A stretch of DNA of 64,000 nucleotides, taken from NCBI RefSeq assembly GCF_037893015.1, contig NC_133666.1, forward strand, positions 4,338,239 through 4,402,238. Reading direction: 5' to 3'. Shown piece by piece: positions 31,201 through 41,249 of the stretch. The position numbers and the translations under genes are program-made. The stretch's first letter is position 1; each line of letters starts with the position of its first letter. The notes under the pieces were generated by a model. It was not told where the DNA came from, did no database searches, and saw only the letters and a program-made list of their open reading frames with translations. Source of the DNA: Macrotis lagotis. Taxonomy: Eukaryota > Chordata > Mammalia > Peramelemorphia > Peramelidae.

Positions 31201-33300
31201 TATTTATCTTCACGTCCAACCAATCAAGGTGAAACATGGACTAAATGAGTTTTACCAATAAAGGAGAGTCTGAGTGATTTGGAGGTTTGTAAATGTCAAG
31301 ATATCTTACCAGGTGTTTGGGTAGCATCCCCTCCCAACACAAAAAGAAAAGAATAAGAAAGAGCAAGGAAGGAAGGAAGGAAGGAAGGACCTTAGGGAGA
31401 AACGAACTTTGTATGTATTATCCAGGCTCTTTTCCCAATTGACCCGCTTCGTGATATGTAAAATTTACCTCTTTCATGGTTGGAGTCTTCAGCCAATAAA
31501 GTCCCCTGTAACAGAGCCCTCCCCTCCACAGGAACAAGAAGCTTCTCCTGGGGGACCGGAAGGAGGGGAGCACTCAGACAGCGATACTGGCAAAGTATGT
31601 CAGCAAAGAGTACCAAGTCTCCATCCTTCAACTGGTAGTTCACCTGAGGGCTTAGGCGTCTGTGAGGTCTGAAGAGGTATGTACCATTGAGGCTATTACA
31701 GTCTCGAAGGACAGGTGCCCCACTTTCAGGGGGAATCTCAATTACTGCATGTAGTTTGGAGATGGATGGGAAAGGCAGCATCACAGTAAACTGTGTTATT
31801 CGACTGATCACATTCTCGCCAGGATACAGCAGGAAATCTAGAGGCACAAATTGGCAGAGTTATCACTTCCAGGTCAGAGATCTGCCCCATTCCTGCTCTT
31901 TACTGAGTTTTCTCTTTGCCTTCCTTCATTACGCATTTATGTCTTGTCTGGGGAAATCACTGAGGAAGATCGAGTATTGTCTTTGGAAAAGACAGAGAAT
32001 ATGCACTCTCTGGGGGGGGGGGTAGCTATCAGGGCCCACAGAGTCATGAAAAGGAAGGCTGCCCCCCGCCCTGCCTGTGCCGTCACTGACTTGTGTCAGG
32101 GCCTTGGTCGTCGTTGAACAGATGCAGCAGTCCCACAGGCTCCTTGTCCACCCATGGTGGGGCCGGCATGACCTGAGTTGGGGGAAGGGGAGGAGAACAC
32201 AAGGTCAGCACGAGCTGGTTAGACATGGAATGCTCTAGAATGGGGGGGGTGGAACGTGGCGCCTTTCAGAAAGGAGGGCACCTAGCACAGAAGCTGGGCC
32301 CGGGATTCCCTCCTTGGGAGATCTGGGCCGAGGCCAGGGAGGAGAGACCCCCGGGGCGGAGGGCCCCAGGGCTGGCTCTGCCACCTACACGCCCGTGACC
32401 TTGATCCAGTGTGTCGGCTTCTGTGGGTCTGCAGAAGCCCCAGGGCACGAGAGCAGGGCGAGGGGTCGCCCCCAGCCCGCCTCTTCCACGATGTGGGGAC
32501 CACCCGGTCCTGAGAGGCCGCAGGGGACCCCTCCTCTCCTTGGGGGGTGCAGGGGAAGGGAGCCCCGCGATGGGGGCGGAGCCAGGGCTGTGGCCCCGCC
32601 CCCAGCCACACCCTCTCCCGGGACTCCTCTGGGGGGGCACTGCAAGGAGCTTCCAGCCCTCAGAGCCACCACAGGGCCCAGGGGAGGCCCCGAGGGGCTC
32701 CCGGAGAGCCCCCCTCGAGGCCCGCGGCCCCTGGTCCTCCCCGGGAGACGAGGGAGCCCAGGAATCCCAGATAACTCACCCGAGGGGTCTGGCCGCGGCT
32801 TTCCCGCCCCGAGGAGGGGGAATCCCGGGGCGCCCCTAAGTAGGAGAACGCCACCGCCCCAGGCCTGGATCTGGGCGCATGCGCCCTGCACTGCTCCGGG
32901 GAGCGGAGGGGACCTCGAAAGCCATGCTCTCATTGGCTGCTTCTGCAGTCCCGCAAGGTCATGTTACACCATGATTGGCCAGCATGGGCGCTGGGACCAA
33001 TCAGGGACAGCCTGGTGTGGGTTCCCGTTGGAGCTTTCTAGAACACAGTGGGGGAGGGTGCTGATGGCGGGAAGGGAAAGCACCGCCCCCCCTGCCCCGG
33101 CCTCAGACGGCCCTCTCTGATTGGTGCAGCGTCCGGGCTGTAACCGTGCTGGGGGTCAGCTGACACACGGCCCAGAGCACCCGGGCTCGGACCACCCCCG
33201 TGAGCCCCGCTGCTGCTGCCAGAGAAACAGGGCGGACCAGAGACTGTTGTCGGGGGAGAATAAACTCAGAAAGCTCCTCCTCCCTCTGTGACCGTAAGGG
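25178..33300 (-). CDS. MDC1: MDC1-like gene, copy B (FHA plus AT-hooks, no BRCT pair)
   Basis: Gene-level entry. Coding exons at 32169-32091, 31837-31469, 30400-30218, 29483-28818, 28739-28696, 27527-26817, 26734-26592 and 26484-26382 have canonical GT/AG sites and compatible phases. Their lengths (79, 369, 183, 666, 44, 711, 143, 103) sum to 2298 nt, 766 codons with stop, all open by my reading. The product would have an FHA domain (residues ~27-115), a charged disordered middle, three AT-hook GRP cores (~511-528, ~662-670, ~700-711) and a stop inside BRCT1. Nuclear, chromatin-associated by analogy. A minus-strand AATAAA at 25987-25992 could end the transcript. Expression and exact splicing are unproven. 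Confidence 0.65.
25300..25385 (-). pseudogene. MDC1: Putative remnant of an MDC1 BRCT exon
   Basis: The minus frame reads LEAKRNFPRAGLRHHQEYTL EDP (split here for length). It resembles [24 protein letters not shown] of the MDC1 first BRCT domain: the shared pattern is L..(11)..AG, then EY and DP. It sits ~1 kb 3' of the last coding exon of copy B, the right order for a lost exon. Similarity is weak. Confidence 0.35.
25987..25992 (-). terminator. Possible poly(A) signal of MDC1-like copy B
   Basis: AATAAA on the minus strand about 390 bp after the predicted stop codon. Plausible only by position. Confidence 0.3.
26382..26484 (-). CDS. MDC1: MDC1-like copy B, last coding exon (truncated BRCT1)
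   Basis: Acceptor CTTCTCTTCCTCCAG. In the phase set by the previous exon it reads VEAEGEHTVMALDGSLVSSM and PEASDVVTD, then TGA. Human MDC1 has VVDARGERAVLALGGSLAGS and AAEASHLVTD at the start of BRCT1, so homology is clear. A neighbouring frame at the exon start spells VLFTG, the conserved MDC1 BRCT entry, showing an old frame change just inside the exon. The stop removes the rest of both BRCT domains, which in MDC1 bind phospho-H2AX. Confidence 0.75.
26592..26734 (-). CDS. MDC1: MDC1-like copy B, third AT-hook exon
   Basis: Acceptor TTCTTCCTCCCAG, donor TTTTT|GTAAGT, 143 nt, phase 0 to 2, open. It encodes RGKPRRGVGRPRLSEEEKAL and a basic helix-like LRLERRIGRKSRGF. The GRPRL core is AT-hook-like. 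Position just before BRCT1 matches the basic KPGKRKRD...RSLRRTK stretch of human MDC1. Confidence 0.65.
26817..27527 (-). CDS. MDC1: MDC1-like copy B, 237-codon AT-hook exon
   Basis: Acceptor TGTTGTCCTTCATCAG, donor TTCAAG|GTAAGA, 711 nt, phase 0-0, open. Near its start is GRGRGRPRGRGRGR and near its end KKRGRGRPRKQAASRKK, both AT-hook motifs that bind the minor groove of AT-rich DNA. Between them is a Pro/Ser-rich stretch. It takes the place of the PST-repeat region of human MDC1, in which I know of no AT-hooks. The exon start was chosen because it joins the 44-nt exon in phase and follows the first good acceptor. Confidence 0.65.
28183..28427. repeat. ~245-bp segment present only in copy B
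   Basis: Between words shared by both copies (ACACATATGACT and TTTCATTTCCTGAGACAG) copy B carries an extra ~245 bp. Part of it (TTTAGCCCAGCACTTTGCAG..AAGTGCTGAAGAAATGC) resembles a MIR-type 3' end. It is either an insertion in B or a deletion in A. Confidence 0.7.
28696..28739 (-). CDS. MDC1: MDC1-like copy B, 44-nt exon
   Basis: Same sites as in copy A (CTTCTTCCCCAG / AATG|GTAAGA). Reads LHDRKVLPLVEVSM; ends in phase 0, as the AT-hook exon requires. Confidence 0.5.
28818..29483 (-). CDS. MDC1: MDC1-like copy B, 222-codon charged exon
   Basis: Same length (666 nt) and phases as copy A, open. Starts SFCSEQSEPSGAQPNDF. The charged tract has the same order of segments, with scattered substitutions. 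No TQXF motif seen. Keeping the exact exon length and frame in both copies argues against neutral decay since duplication. Confidence 0.7.
29856..29918 (-). pseudogene. MDC1: MDC1-like copy B, lost 63-nt exon
   Basis: Equivalent of the copy A exon at 2210-2272. The donor GAAG|GTGAGA remains, but the acceptor, CTTTTCAG in copy A, reads CTTTTCTT here. The frame set by the neighbours also meets a stop. As the exon is 63 nt in phase 1-1, skipping it leaves the rest of the protein in frame. Confidence 0.65.
30218..30400 (-). CDS. MDC1: MDC1-like copy B, third coding exon
   Basis: 183 nt, acceptor CTCTTCACAG, donor CAGG|GTAAGA, phase 1-1, open, reading VHLEKDQHPIHGDG onward as in copy A. It can join either the next small exon or, with that lost, the 222-codon exon (codon GGG across the junction). 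Confidence 0.6.
31365..31388. repeat. (GGAA)n microsatellite, short allele in copy B
   Basis: About six GGAA units at the position equivalent to the 62-bp array in copy A. Confidence 0.9.
31469..31837 (-). CDS. MDC1: MDC1-like copy B, FHA-domain exon
   Basis: 369 nt, acceptor CCTCTAG, donor AGAG|GTAAAT, open. Carries NVISR, LPFPSISKLHA and LRDCNSLNGT, so phosphothreonine-contacting positions are kept. It is slightly closer to human MDC1 than copy A at SISK and CQY. 14 of ~122 residues differ from copy A, outside the binding motifs. Confidence 0.9.
32091..32172 (-). CDS. MDC1: MDC1-like copy B, start-codon exon
   Basis: Acceptor CCCAACTCAG|GTC, ATG at 32169. Encodes MPAPPWVDKEPVGLLHLFND and a short acidic end; 79 coding nt, phase 1 donor ACAA|GTCAGT. 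Nearly identical to copy A. Confidence 0.8.
32857..33140 (-). promoter_or_regulatory. CpG-rich promoter with NRF1-like palindrome and CCAAT boxes (copy B)
   Basis: Same layout as copy A: GCGCATGCGC at 32875-32884 and several ATTGG/CCAAT boxes to the right. First-exon donor CTCGG|GTGAGT ends at 32780. The block from the start exon through this promoter is ~99% identical between copies. Confidence 0.65.
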
Positions 33301-33549
33301 AAACTGAGGCCCGGGGCTCTGCAAGGGCTGCTGGGAGATCAGCCCCTGGCTCCGACCTCCTGAGTAACGGGCTTCAGAAGCAGAAAGACCACCCCGCGGG
33401 GGTCCAGCCTCTGGGGGGTCCTTGGAAGCTGACAGCGGGGACGGAGTCGGCGAAATGAGTCGTGTCCACACAGGGGTAAAGGCAGGAGCAGGTTGCCTGA
33501 CTGTCAGCTGCTGGGATTGGTTTTGATAGTCTCAGATTCACGTACGCCT

Positions 33550-35000
33550 CAAGCAAGCAAGCTAACATTTCCTGTTACAAAAGTGTACAATTTTCATCAT
33601 CAATCATATAATTTATGTGGTTACAAGTTTAATCATATGGTTACAAGTTTAATTCACTATCATATAATTAATTCACTTTTTTATCCCTCCTCAGACTATG
33701 ATGATCTCAAGTGTTAACTTGTTTATTACTACATTGTATCATTGTTAATTCATTTGTAGTTTCTAATTAACCAATTCTTTTAATGGAAAGTTTTTTTGTA
33801 TTTTCTGTGTAAGTATCGTCTTTCGATCTACTCCCTTAAAGATCTATAGTGAGTGTCTTTATGCTTGTCCACCCATCCGTTAACTCTTATAATAACCAAT
33901 TTTTCTTCTAGTCCTTCCGGGTAGAAACCACAGTTTCTGTGACTTTTTTATTCTTTCGCAAGAAACCAAGGCTGTTAGATTTTACATATAGGTCACCTGT
34001 ACTATCTATTCTCTCCCCATCTTTTTCATATATTCCTGTGTTTGTTAAGGGGGGCAAAACTCTTAATTTCCCTGTAATTCTATCTGACCCAATTTGTATC
34101 TGTTTTCCCTGTATATATTTTGACATCTCCTTGGAATTCCCAGTGTTGGGTTTTCCAGCGATTTCATAATGTTGAAGCCTTTTGTATACCTCAAGGAGAG
34201 GCACTCCTGTTAAATTTGGATCGAGTTTACAATCTGTGTTATTCAAAGAATTTCTCAGAAATCCTTCCTTTATAGTCATTCCACTATTAGGGTGAGTAAG
34301 TACTGCAATCAATAATAGACCTCTAAATATTGGTATGCATGGAATCCCTATATATGTTCAAGAACGAAATGTTGTTCCATCAGGTGGTGTGACTGCCTTG
34401 AGTCTTCTTGCTGCAATGGTGTCAAGCAGGTTAGACACCGTGGCTCCCAACAGTAGGGTAGGAGAAATTTCTCAACCCATTTGAGAATGTATGTTTTCCC
34501 CTCCTTCAGCCAAGTCTATTGAGAGTAAGATTTATGCAGGACTCAAATCCTTCTTTCTTTGTCTTTACTATAATAGGTCCTTTGTGACTCATAACTTGTG
34601 GTGTTATTTAAACTCCAGTGCCTCCTTCTCCCTGTATAATTTTCTTTTCCATGTCTTAATTATTTTATAGCTCTTGTACTCATATCTTCTGTCAAAGAAT
34701 ATTCTTTTTTATCTATCCTGAGACAAGAACAAATCTCAAAGGTTTACTGAGTGATGGATTGATTTAGGAGCTTCAACACGTCATAATCATTTCATACCTA
34801 CACCCTTCCTCCAAGTACCATCACCCTCGACAGTCTCATTATAAATGAAATTCTCTTCAGATGCATCTGCTTTCTTATGCCATCATAACACTGTTTCCTT
34901 TTCCAATGTCCTAATTGTTTTATAGCTCTCTTGTATCCCTTCTCTCTATCAAAGTAGACGCCTTTCAATTGTACTGATAGACAAGTAATTCTTGAGGCCT
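33550..35000. other. AT-rich sequence upstream of copy B promoter
   Basis: Counterpart of 5940-7385, including the unrecognised 134-codon frame. Nothing else seen. Confidence 0.5.
33908..34312 (-). CDS. Unrecognised open frame, copy B, 134 codons
   Basis: Counterpart of the 161-codon frame in copy A; begins MIAVLTHPNSGMTIKEGFLR. Same caveats; shorter because the reading frame changes near its C-terminal end relative to copy A. Confidence 0.25.
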   Translation of the reverse strand: MIAVLTHPNSGMTIKEGFLRNSLNNTDCKLDPNLTGVPLLEVYKRLQHYEIAGKPNTGNSKEMSKYIQGKQIQIGSDRITGKLRVLPPLTNTGIYEKDGERIDSTGDLYVKSNSLGFLRKNKKVTETVVSTRKD

Positions 35001-36018
35001 ATAAGCATTCTTACATCAGTAGAAATACTAAATGCATGCGCTTTTCAGATTATGATGCAATAAGTATTACATGCAATAATGGGTCATAGAAGGGAAATAT
35101 AGTCCAAAAATTAATTGGAAATTTAATCAACTTAATTTTAAAGTTATTTAAAATAGTCAATTAAACAACAAATCATAGAAATAATCACTTCCTCCATAAA
35201 AAATTATACTAATGAGGGATCATACCAAAATTTATGGGATGCATTCAAAGAAATTTCAGGGGAAATTTTATCTCTCTAAATGCTTACTTGAATAAAATAG
35301 AGAAAGAGAAGATCAGGGAATTGCGTATGCCACAACAAAAAGCAAATGAAAAATCCCTAATTAAATACAACTTAGAAATTCTGAAAATCAAAGTAGAGCT
35401 TAATAAAAGTGAAAGTTATTTTTTATCTTCCCTAAGGATATGATCTCTCTCTCTTCACACTCAATTCGGATCAATGTACAACATGGAAACAAAGTGAAGA
35501 CTGACAGATTGCTTTCTGGGGGGTGGGAAGGAAGTAAGATTGAGGAGAAAATTGTAAAACTCAAATAATATTTTCATTAAAAAAATAAAAAATAACAGTG
35601 AAATTTAGAATACTGATAAATAAAATTCACTTCATATTATGAAAAAAAAAGAAAAGCAAAGCAATGGTTAATTTGATTGATCGAAAGAAAGAATACCAAA
35701 GACCCAGTATCAAAAATGAAAAGGATGCACTAACCACCAATGAGGAAGAAATTAAGGAAATGGTGCAGAGCTATTTTGCCCAACTACATATCAATAAATT
35801 CGATAACTTGAGTGCAATAGATGCATATTTACATAACAACAAATTACACAGATTAACAGCACAGGAAATAGAATACTTGAATAGCCGCATTTCATAAAAA
35901 AGAAATTGAAGAAAGCATCAATAAATTACTTAAAAAGTTTCCATGTCTGGATGGATTTGCAAATGAATTCTACCAAACCTTTCAGAAACAATTAATTCTA
36001 CAAAAACCACTTTTAAAG
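35000..36018 (+). mobile_element. L1 ORF2 remnant with an inserted L1 3' tail
   Basis: Plus frames give endonuclease-to-RT linker words of L1: GCIQRNFRGNFISLNAYLNK, EILKIKVELNK, then KNEKDALTTNEEEIKEMVQS and LHRLTAQEIEYLNS. A ~170-bp L1 3' tail (35417-35590, AAGGATATGATCTC..TTGCTTTCTGG) lies inside. The element stops abruptly near 36018. Confidence 0.8.
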
Positions 36019-36617
<599 letters not shown>

Positions 36618-37033
36618 TAAAAGGGAAGGGGGATGTTACTGGAAGGTATCTTCTCTCTACAAAACTTGAAAGCCTCAGAGAAATGGCAGCTGATTTCTGC
36701 CTGGTGGTCTTCTTTGGACCCCTGCTGGCCACATAGTGACCAATGAACATTATCTATGTCGGACTGTATTTTTCTTTCTTTTGTTAAACATCCCAATGAT
36801 CTTGTCCTTTGGAGTTTGCTGGCTTTGAACTGCCACCTATTTTCTAGTGGATAAAGAATCTTCCTTGGTTCAGGAAGCTTTGGATCTTGCCTCTGACAAC
36901 TACTGGTAGGGTGATTCTGCATAAATCAATCCCAGTGCTTTGGCTCCAGCCTGCATGGGTTCACCTGGCAGTTGAAATCTCAGGTCAGGCTCCCTACCAG
37001 TCCTGGCTCACATTGGCATGTTTTACCACACAG

Positions 37034-37246
37034 GCCCAAATGGTCCAGGAGGACCTGGAGAAGACCCGGGCTGAGCTGAAGAATGCTATGAGCACGCCCC
37101 ATGAGAATGAGCAGGATGATGAGCAGGATGAGAACGCGGCTGAAGCCAGTGCTGAGCTGCTGGCTGAGGCCTCCACCAAGGACCGCAGTGAGGAAGAGCG
37201 GACCACTGAGGCGGAGAAGAACGAGCGGGTCCAGAAACACCTGAAG
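37034..37246 (+). CDS. MSN: Moesin, second-last coding exon
   Basis: Acceptor TACCACACAG, donor CTGAAG|GTAGCT, 213 nt, phase 0-0. It begins [20 protein letters not shown], then the acidic linker around [20 protein letters not shown], then [20 protein letters not shown]. The ENEQDEQDEN-type linker without the proline run of ezrin and radixin identifies moesin. Compared with human the linker is a few residues shorter after STPH. Confidence 0.97.
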
Positions 37247-37454
37247 GTAGCTGGGGGAAAGAGGGGGGTAGCCACAGACTCAGTGGGCTCACCCTCCCTG
37301 TCCAACTGTGCCAACCTGCATGCCTTCTGGGTGCAAGGCCTCAGGCATGTGGGTGCCCACTGGAAGGGCAGAAGGTGGGGAATCCATGGGTAGAAGAGGG
37401 GAAGTAGATTGCCAAGGGGAGGTCAGGAGGAGCAAGCTATGAGGGTCAAGTTAT

Positions 37455-37615
37455 TAGTAGGTATGATTTAGTAGAGAGAGCACTGAGCTTGGAGGTAGGG
37501 AGATCTGGGTTCGAGTTCTACCATGTGACCCTGGGCAAGTCATTTTAATTCTCTAGGCCTCAGTTTCTTCATCTGTGAAATGGGATTGGTCTTGTGACCT
37601 CTAAGGTCCCTGTAA
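37455..37615 (+). mobile_element. MIR-class SINE
   Basis: GGGTTCGAGTTCTACCATGTGACC..TGGGCAAGTCATTT..CTCAGTTTCTTCATCTGTGAAATGGG, the mammalian-wide SINE body, in an MSN intron. Confidence 0.85.
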
Positions 37616-38184
37616 TCCTTGGTCAAAGGAACTCCGTGACCTTCACCCTTACTTGCCACTTCCTTTTCTTGAATGAAATTTGGAGAACTTTGAACCAAAA
37701 GATTTCTTAAACTCCTGAAGGTTCTGTGCTTGGGCAGCCAGCGCTTGGGTTGTACCTGGGGGCAGGGTATTAAGGGTGAGTTCATTCACCTGAAGAACTG
37801 TTCCAAGGGAGAACCTACTGTTCTGGGTGTTGGAGGAAGTCCAGTGTAGAATAGCTGAGGCCCCTTGCCCTCATGGAAGTTTCATTCTAGTTGAGAAGGC
37901 ATGAGCTCAGCTAGTTTAATATGTGATATTATATTAGTAAGGGGCAGAACAAATATCTGGGCAAGGGACTCTGGGAAATTGGAGACAGGACAAAAATCAT
38001 GGAAGGAAGGCAGAAATGGAGTCTGCATGCTGGGTGGTCTATGGGCAAAGGCACAGAGATGATGGCAGGGGAGAGAAATGTCCCATCCCCTCCCCCTTCT
38101 GTCAGGAAGTTTGGTCGAATCCAAAGCCCTCCTGTGGCCATTCTTTTTGTCCTCTCCTGGAGGTGAGCAGCAGCGCCCCATCTT

Positions 38185-38330
38185 TTAAGTGACCTGGATT
38201 CGAGTTCCGGCTTCGACACTTACTATCTGAGTGACCTAGGCAAGTCACAACTTTTCTGAGCCTTAGTTTACTCTCTGGTTAATAGTTGTGCTGTCACCTG
38301 TTCAGGGATTGTCATGAGGGAAAGTTCTTT
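38185..38330 (+). mobile_element. MIR-class SINE
   Basis: GGATTCGAGTTCCGGCTTCG..GCAAGTCACAACTTTTCTGAGCC, in the last MSN intron. Confidence 0.7.
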
Positions 38331-38474
38331 GTCAGTCAATACATGCTGTGTCCATGTGAGTGGCCATCATCATCATTACCAGGGCTCAGGCTGGGCCTCT
38401 CTCCTGCCTGCATGGTCAGAATGCCCTTTTCAGCTTCTCTTCTGCTCTCCTTCCCTCCCCACCCCCCAACCTAG

Positions 38475-38639
<165 letters not shown>

Positions 38640-39182
38640 TCCTCTGGTCCCTATGCCCCCATCTCCCAAGCCATCTCTGACTTCTCCCACCCCTGCCTTT
38701 GCCCTATCTGAACCAACCAACTGGGCTCTCCAGGGGCCCCAGAGCACAGGAGATGGAAAGGGAGAGAAATTCAAACCCCTTCCTTCCCTCTTCCTTCCTC
38801 TCAGCTCCCAGCTTAGACCAGGCCCTGACTTGCCTTCTCCAGAGGCTCCATTCCTAGCCTTATCCTCCATGGTTCACTTCTGGGCTTGTCCTTTTCTCCT
38901 TCTTCTGTAGGGCACAGTGTCTAGGCCCATGTGGTTCTTCTCCAAGTTCCTGTGCAGGCTCAGTACAGGCCAGGGGGAGGACGAGGGCTAAGACTCTTGA
39001 AGGGAAAGGGAAGCAATCTTAGCTTTCTCACACCAAAGATCAGAGAGAGATAGTCCCCAAGCCTGCTCTGCCTAGGACCTCTCAGGTCACTAGGAGAGGA
39101 GAGAAATCAGGCCCTTCCTGAAGGTTTCCCTTCCTAGACCCTGGCCCAGTTCAGTGGTTCTGCTGACCCAACACCCTAAGAG

Positions 39183-39250
39183 AAAGAGGGAGGGGGGACA
39201 GGGGGAGAGGGAGAGAGAGAGAGAGAGGGAGGGAGGGAGGGAGGGAGAAA
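39183..39250. repeat. GA/GGGA low-complexity tract
   Basis: Purine-only run within the MSN 3' UTR. Confidence 0.95.
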
Positions 39251-40069
39251 GCTCCAAGCAAGACACCAAAAATCATCACCAAGTCTTGGCTGCCCAGCAC
39301 CCCCAAGCAAAACAGTGCCTTAGAGGAGCTGTTTGGGTGCCTTATGGGGGCTGTTGAGGAGGCCTTCTTATTGGCCACCCGTGCCTTGGGGGCTGTCCCT
39401 TCTCCCCACCACCCCTACAGCCCATAGCTCCCTGTCCTGGGGAAGGGGCCACCTAGCTCTCTCCTGCCTCTGTGGCATCTGCCATGTTCTTAAGACCTGA
39501 GCAGACAAGGGACTCCTATCAACCGGTCCCTCTTCCCCTCTATGGGAAGATTGCCAAAGGTGGATGTGCCCCCAAGCTGCTCCAGTCCCCTAAGGCACAC
39601 CTCTTTGGTGTGTGTAGAGGACCTAGGACCATGCTCGCCAATATTAGTATCCCTGCAAACAGCCCCTTCGAGGATGTATTGCTAGGGATGAGGCTGGCTC
39701 TGGGTTATTTTTCATTTGATTACCTCCCCAGTCCTCCTGACAAATCAATACCATTCAAAATCCTGGCCCCTCCCTCCCACCTCACCCCACCCAGCATACT
39801 TCTGAGCCATCCTTACCAGGATGGCTGAGGGGCATCAGGATCCTCCCAGTATGATTTCCCTGTCCACCATCTAATACAACTGAAATTTCCTCCTTCCTCT
39901 TATGCAGAAATAGAATCTGGTTCTTGTCTCAAAGCAGGGCTGCATTTTGGCCTCCCATCCCTCCCTCACCTTGTATACTGTATTATAAAGAAGATATTTT
40001 GCAGGAAATTAATGTAAAACGCTTTCTGTATCAATGATGACATCGTCACAGTAGGTCACGCTAGATTGT

Positions 40070-40090
40070 TTTATTATTATTATTATTATT
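40070..40090. repeat. (TTA)n microsatellite
   Basis: Seven TTA units in the MSN 3' UTR. Confidence 0.95.
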
Positions 40091-40464
40091 TGTTCTGCAG
40101 CTTTTTTTCCCCCAGTTTTTGACCTGGTTTCTCTGGGTCTGACAGGCCTGACTTCTCCCTCTTCCCTTCCCCAGTTGAGCAATGGTGAGGGGATGTGATG
40201 GGAGGGGAGGGGAGGGGTGGCCTTACATCTGCCTTCCTTCCAAAGTCTCATGTTTTGCTGTAAAATGTACCAGCCATTTTGCTGTCCCTGGCCTCTAGCA
40301 GTTAAATTGAGGTGTCCCTGTTGGCAAGATAAGGGGGCAGTAATTAGCCCCATGGGAAGCTTGGGCAGAAGACTAGACTTTGTGCGTGCGTCTTATATGT
40401 ATTTGTTTTGTTATTTGTCTGGAGGGGTTTATTATCAGGTCACATCATGTTTGGTTTCAGTGCC

Positions 40465-40470
40465 AATAAA
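40465..40470 (+). terminator. MSN: Moesin poly(A) signal
   Basis: AATAAA followed 25-40 bp later by a GT-rich stretch (TGTGGCTTGGTTTC). Confidence 0.8.
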
Positions 40471-40621
40471 ATTGAAGCTACCCCCACACTGTGGCTTGGT
40501 TTCAGTTATTCAAAGAACATTTATTAGGTGCCTACTGTGTGAGGGAGGGCCCTGACTGGTTTGAAAGCTTGGGAGTGGCAGGGAAGAAGGGCCAGAGCTG
40601 GGATGTGACTTCTGTTCTTTT

Positions 40622-40792
40622 GTGAGCTGAGTTCAAATTTTACCTCAAACACTAGCTGTGTGTAATCCTGGGCAAATCATTTAACAAAAGCTCGTTAACC
40701 TCTGTTTACCTCTGGAGAAGGAAATGGCAAACCACTCCAGTATCCTTGCCAAAAAAACCCAATGGACAGTAATAGGGACATGACTGAACAAC
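40622..40792 (+). mobile_element. Marsupial SINE of the GGAAATGGCAAACC type
   Basis: GAGTTCAAATTTTACCTC..TGGGCAAATCATTTAAC, then GGAGAAGGAAATGGCAAACCACTCCAGTAT and GACATGACTGAACAAC, the known 3' body of MAR1-like SINEs. Confidence 0.85.
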
Positions 40793-40829
40793 ATTTTGTG
40801 TCAGAGTACTTTTATTTAAAAAAAAATCA

Positions 40830-41245
40830 TTAGCCATCTTTTGTGTTTGTCACCTTAATTTCTTGTTAAATTTTCATTTGGAATTAATTTTTATTTCCAA
40901 TTCTGAATTCTTTCTCATATCTCCTTGAGAAAACAAATATAAAACTAGCTGGAGTTCAGTAGTCTATTTCCTCATGAGTCCTCTGGAATTGTGGATAGTT
41001 CTGTTGTGGTGTTCAGACTTGATACATCTTTCATGGTCATTTGTCTTAACAGTACTATTATCTAAATTTTTTTTTGGCTCTGCTTCCTTCACTGTGTATC
41101 AGTTCATAAAGTCTTCCTGGATTTTGCAGAAATTATCTTCATATTTCTTTACAGTAGTGTAGTCCATCACCTTCTTATGCCTAACATACTATTGCCCAAG
41201 TGTTAGCAATTCTTTGCCACCACAAAAAGTGCTGCTATAAATCAT
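40830..41245 (-). mobile_element. L1 3' UTR remnant
   Basis: Reads like the reverse of an older marsupial L1 3' UTR: GGCTCTGCTTCCTTCACTGTG..CAGTTCATAAAGTCTTCC, CTGCTATAAATCATTG. Confidence 0.65.
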
Positions 41246-41249
41246 TGCC

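Larger units (their letters stand above)
27405..36018. repeat. Duplicated block, copy B
   Basis: Second copy of the block at 1-7600. On the left it continues into MDC1-like 3' exons that copy A must carry beyond the window. On the right it ends near 36018 inside the L1 fragment, after which MSN intron sequence begins. Confidence 0.9.
38640..40490 (+). other. MSN: Moesin 3' UTR
   Basis: About 1.85 kb from the stop to the poly(A) signal. Contains a purine-rich low-complexity stretch (39183-39250) and a TTA microsatellite (40070-40090). Open frames on either strand within it are not supported as genes. Confidence 0.8.

Noticed and set aside
36965-37320. Minus-strand frames opposite the MSN exon
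   Set aside because: Antisense shadows of the moesin coding exon.
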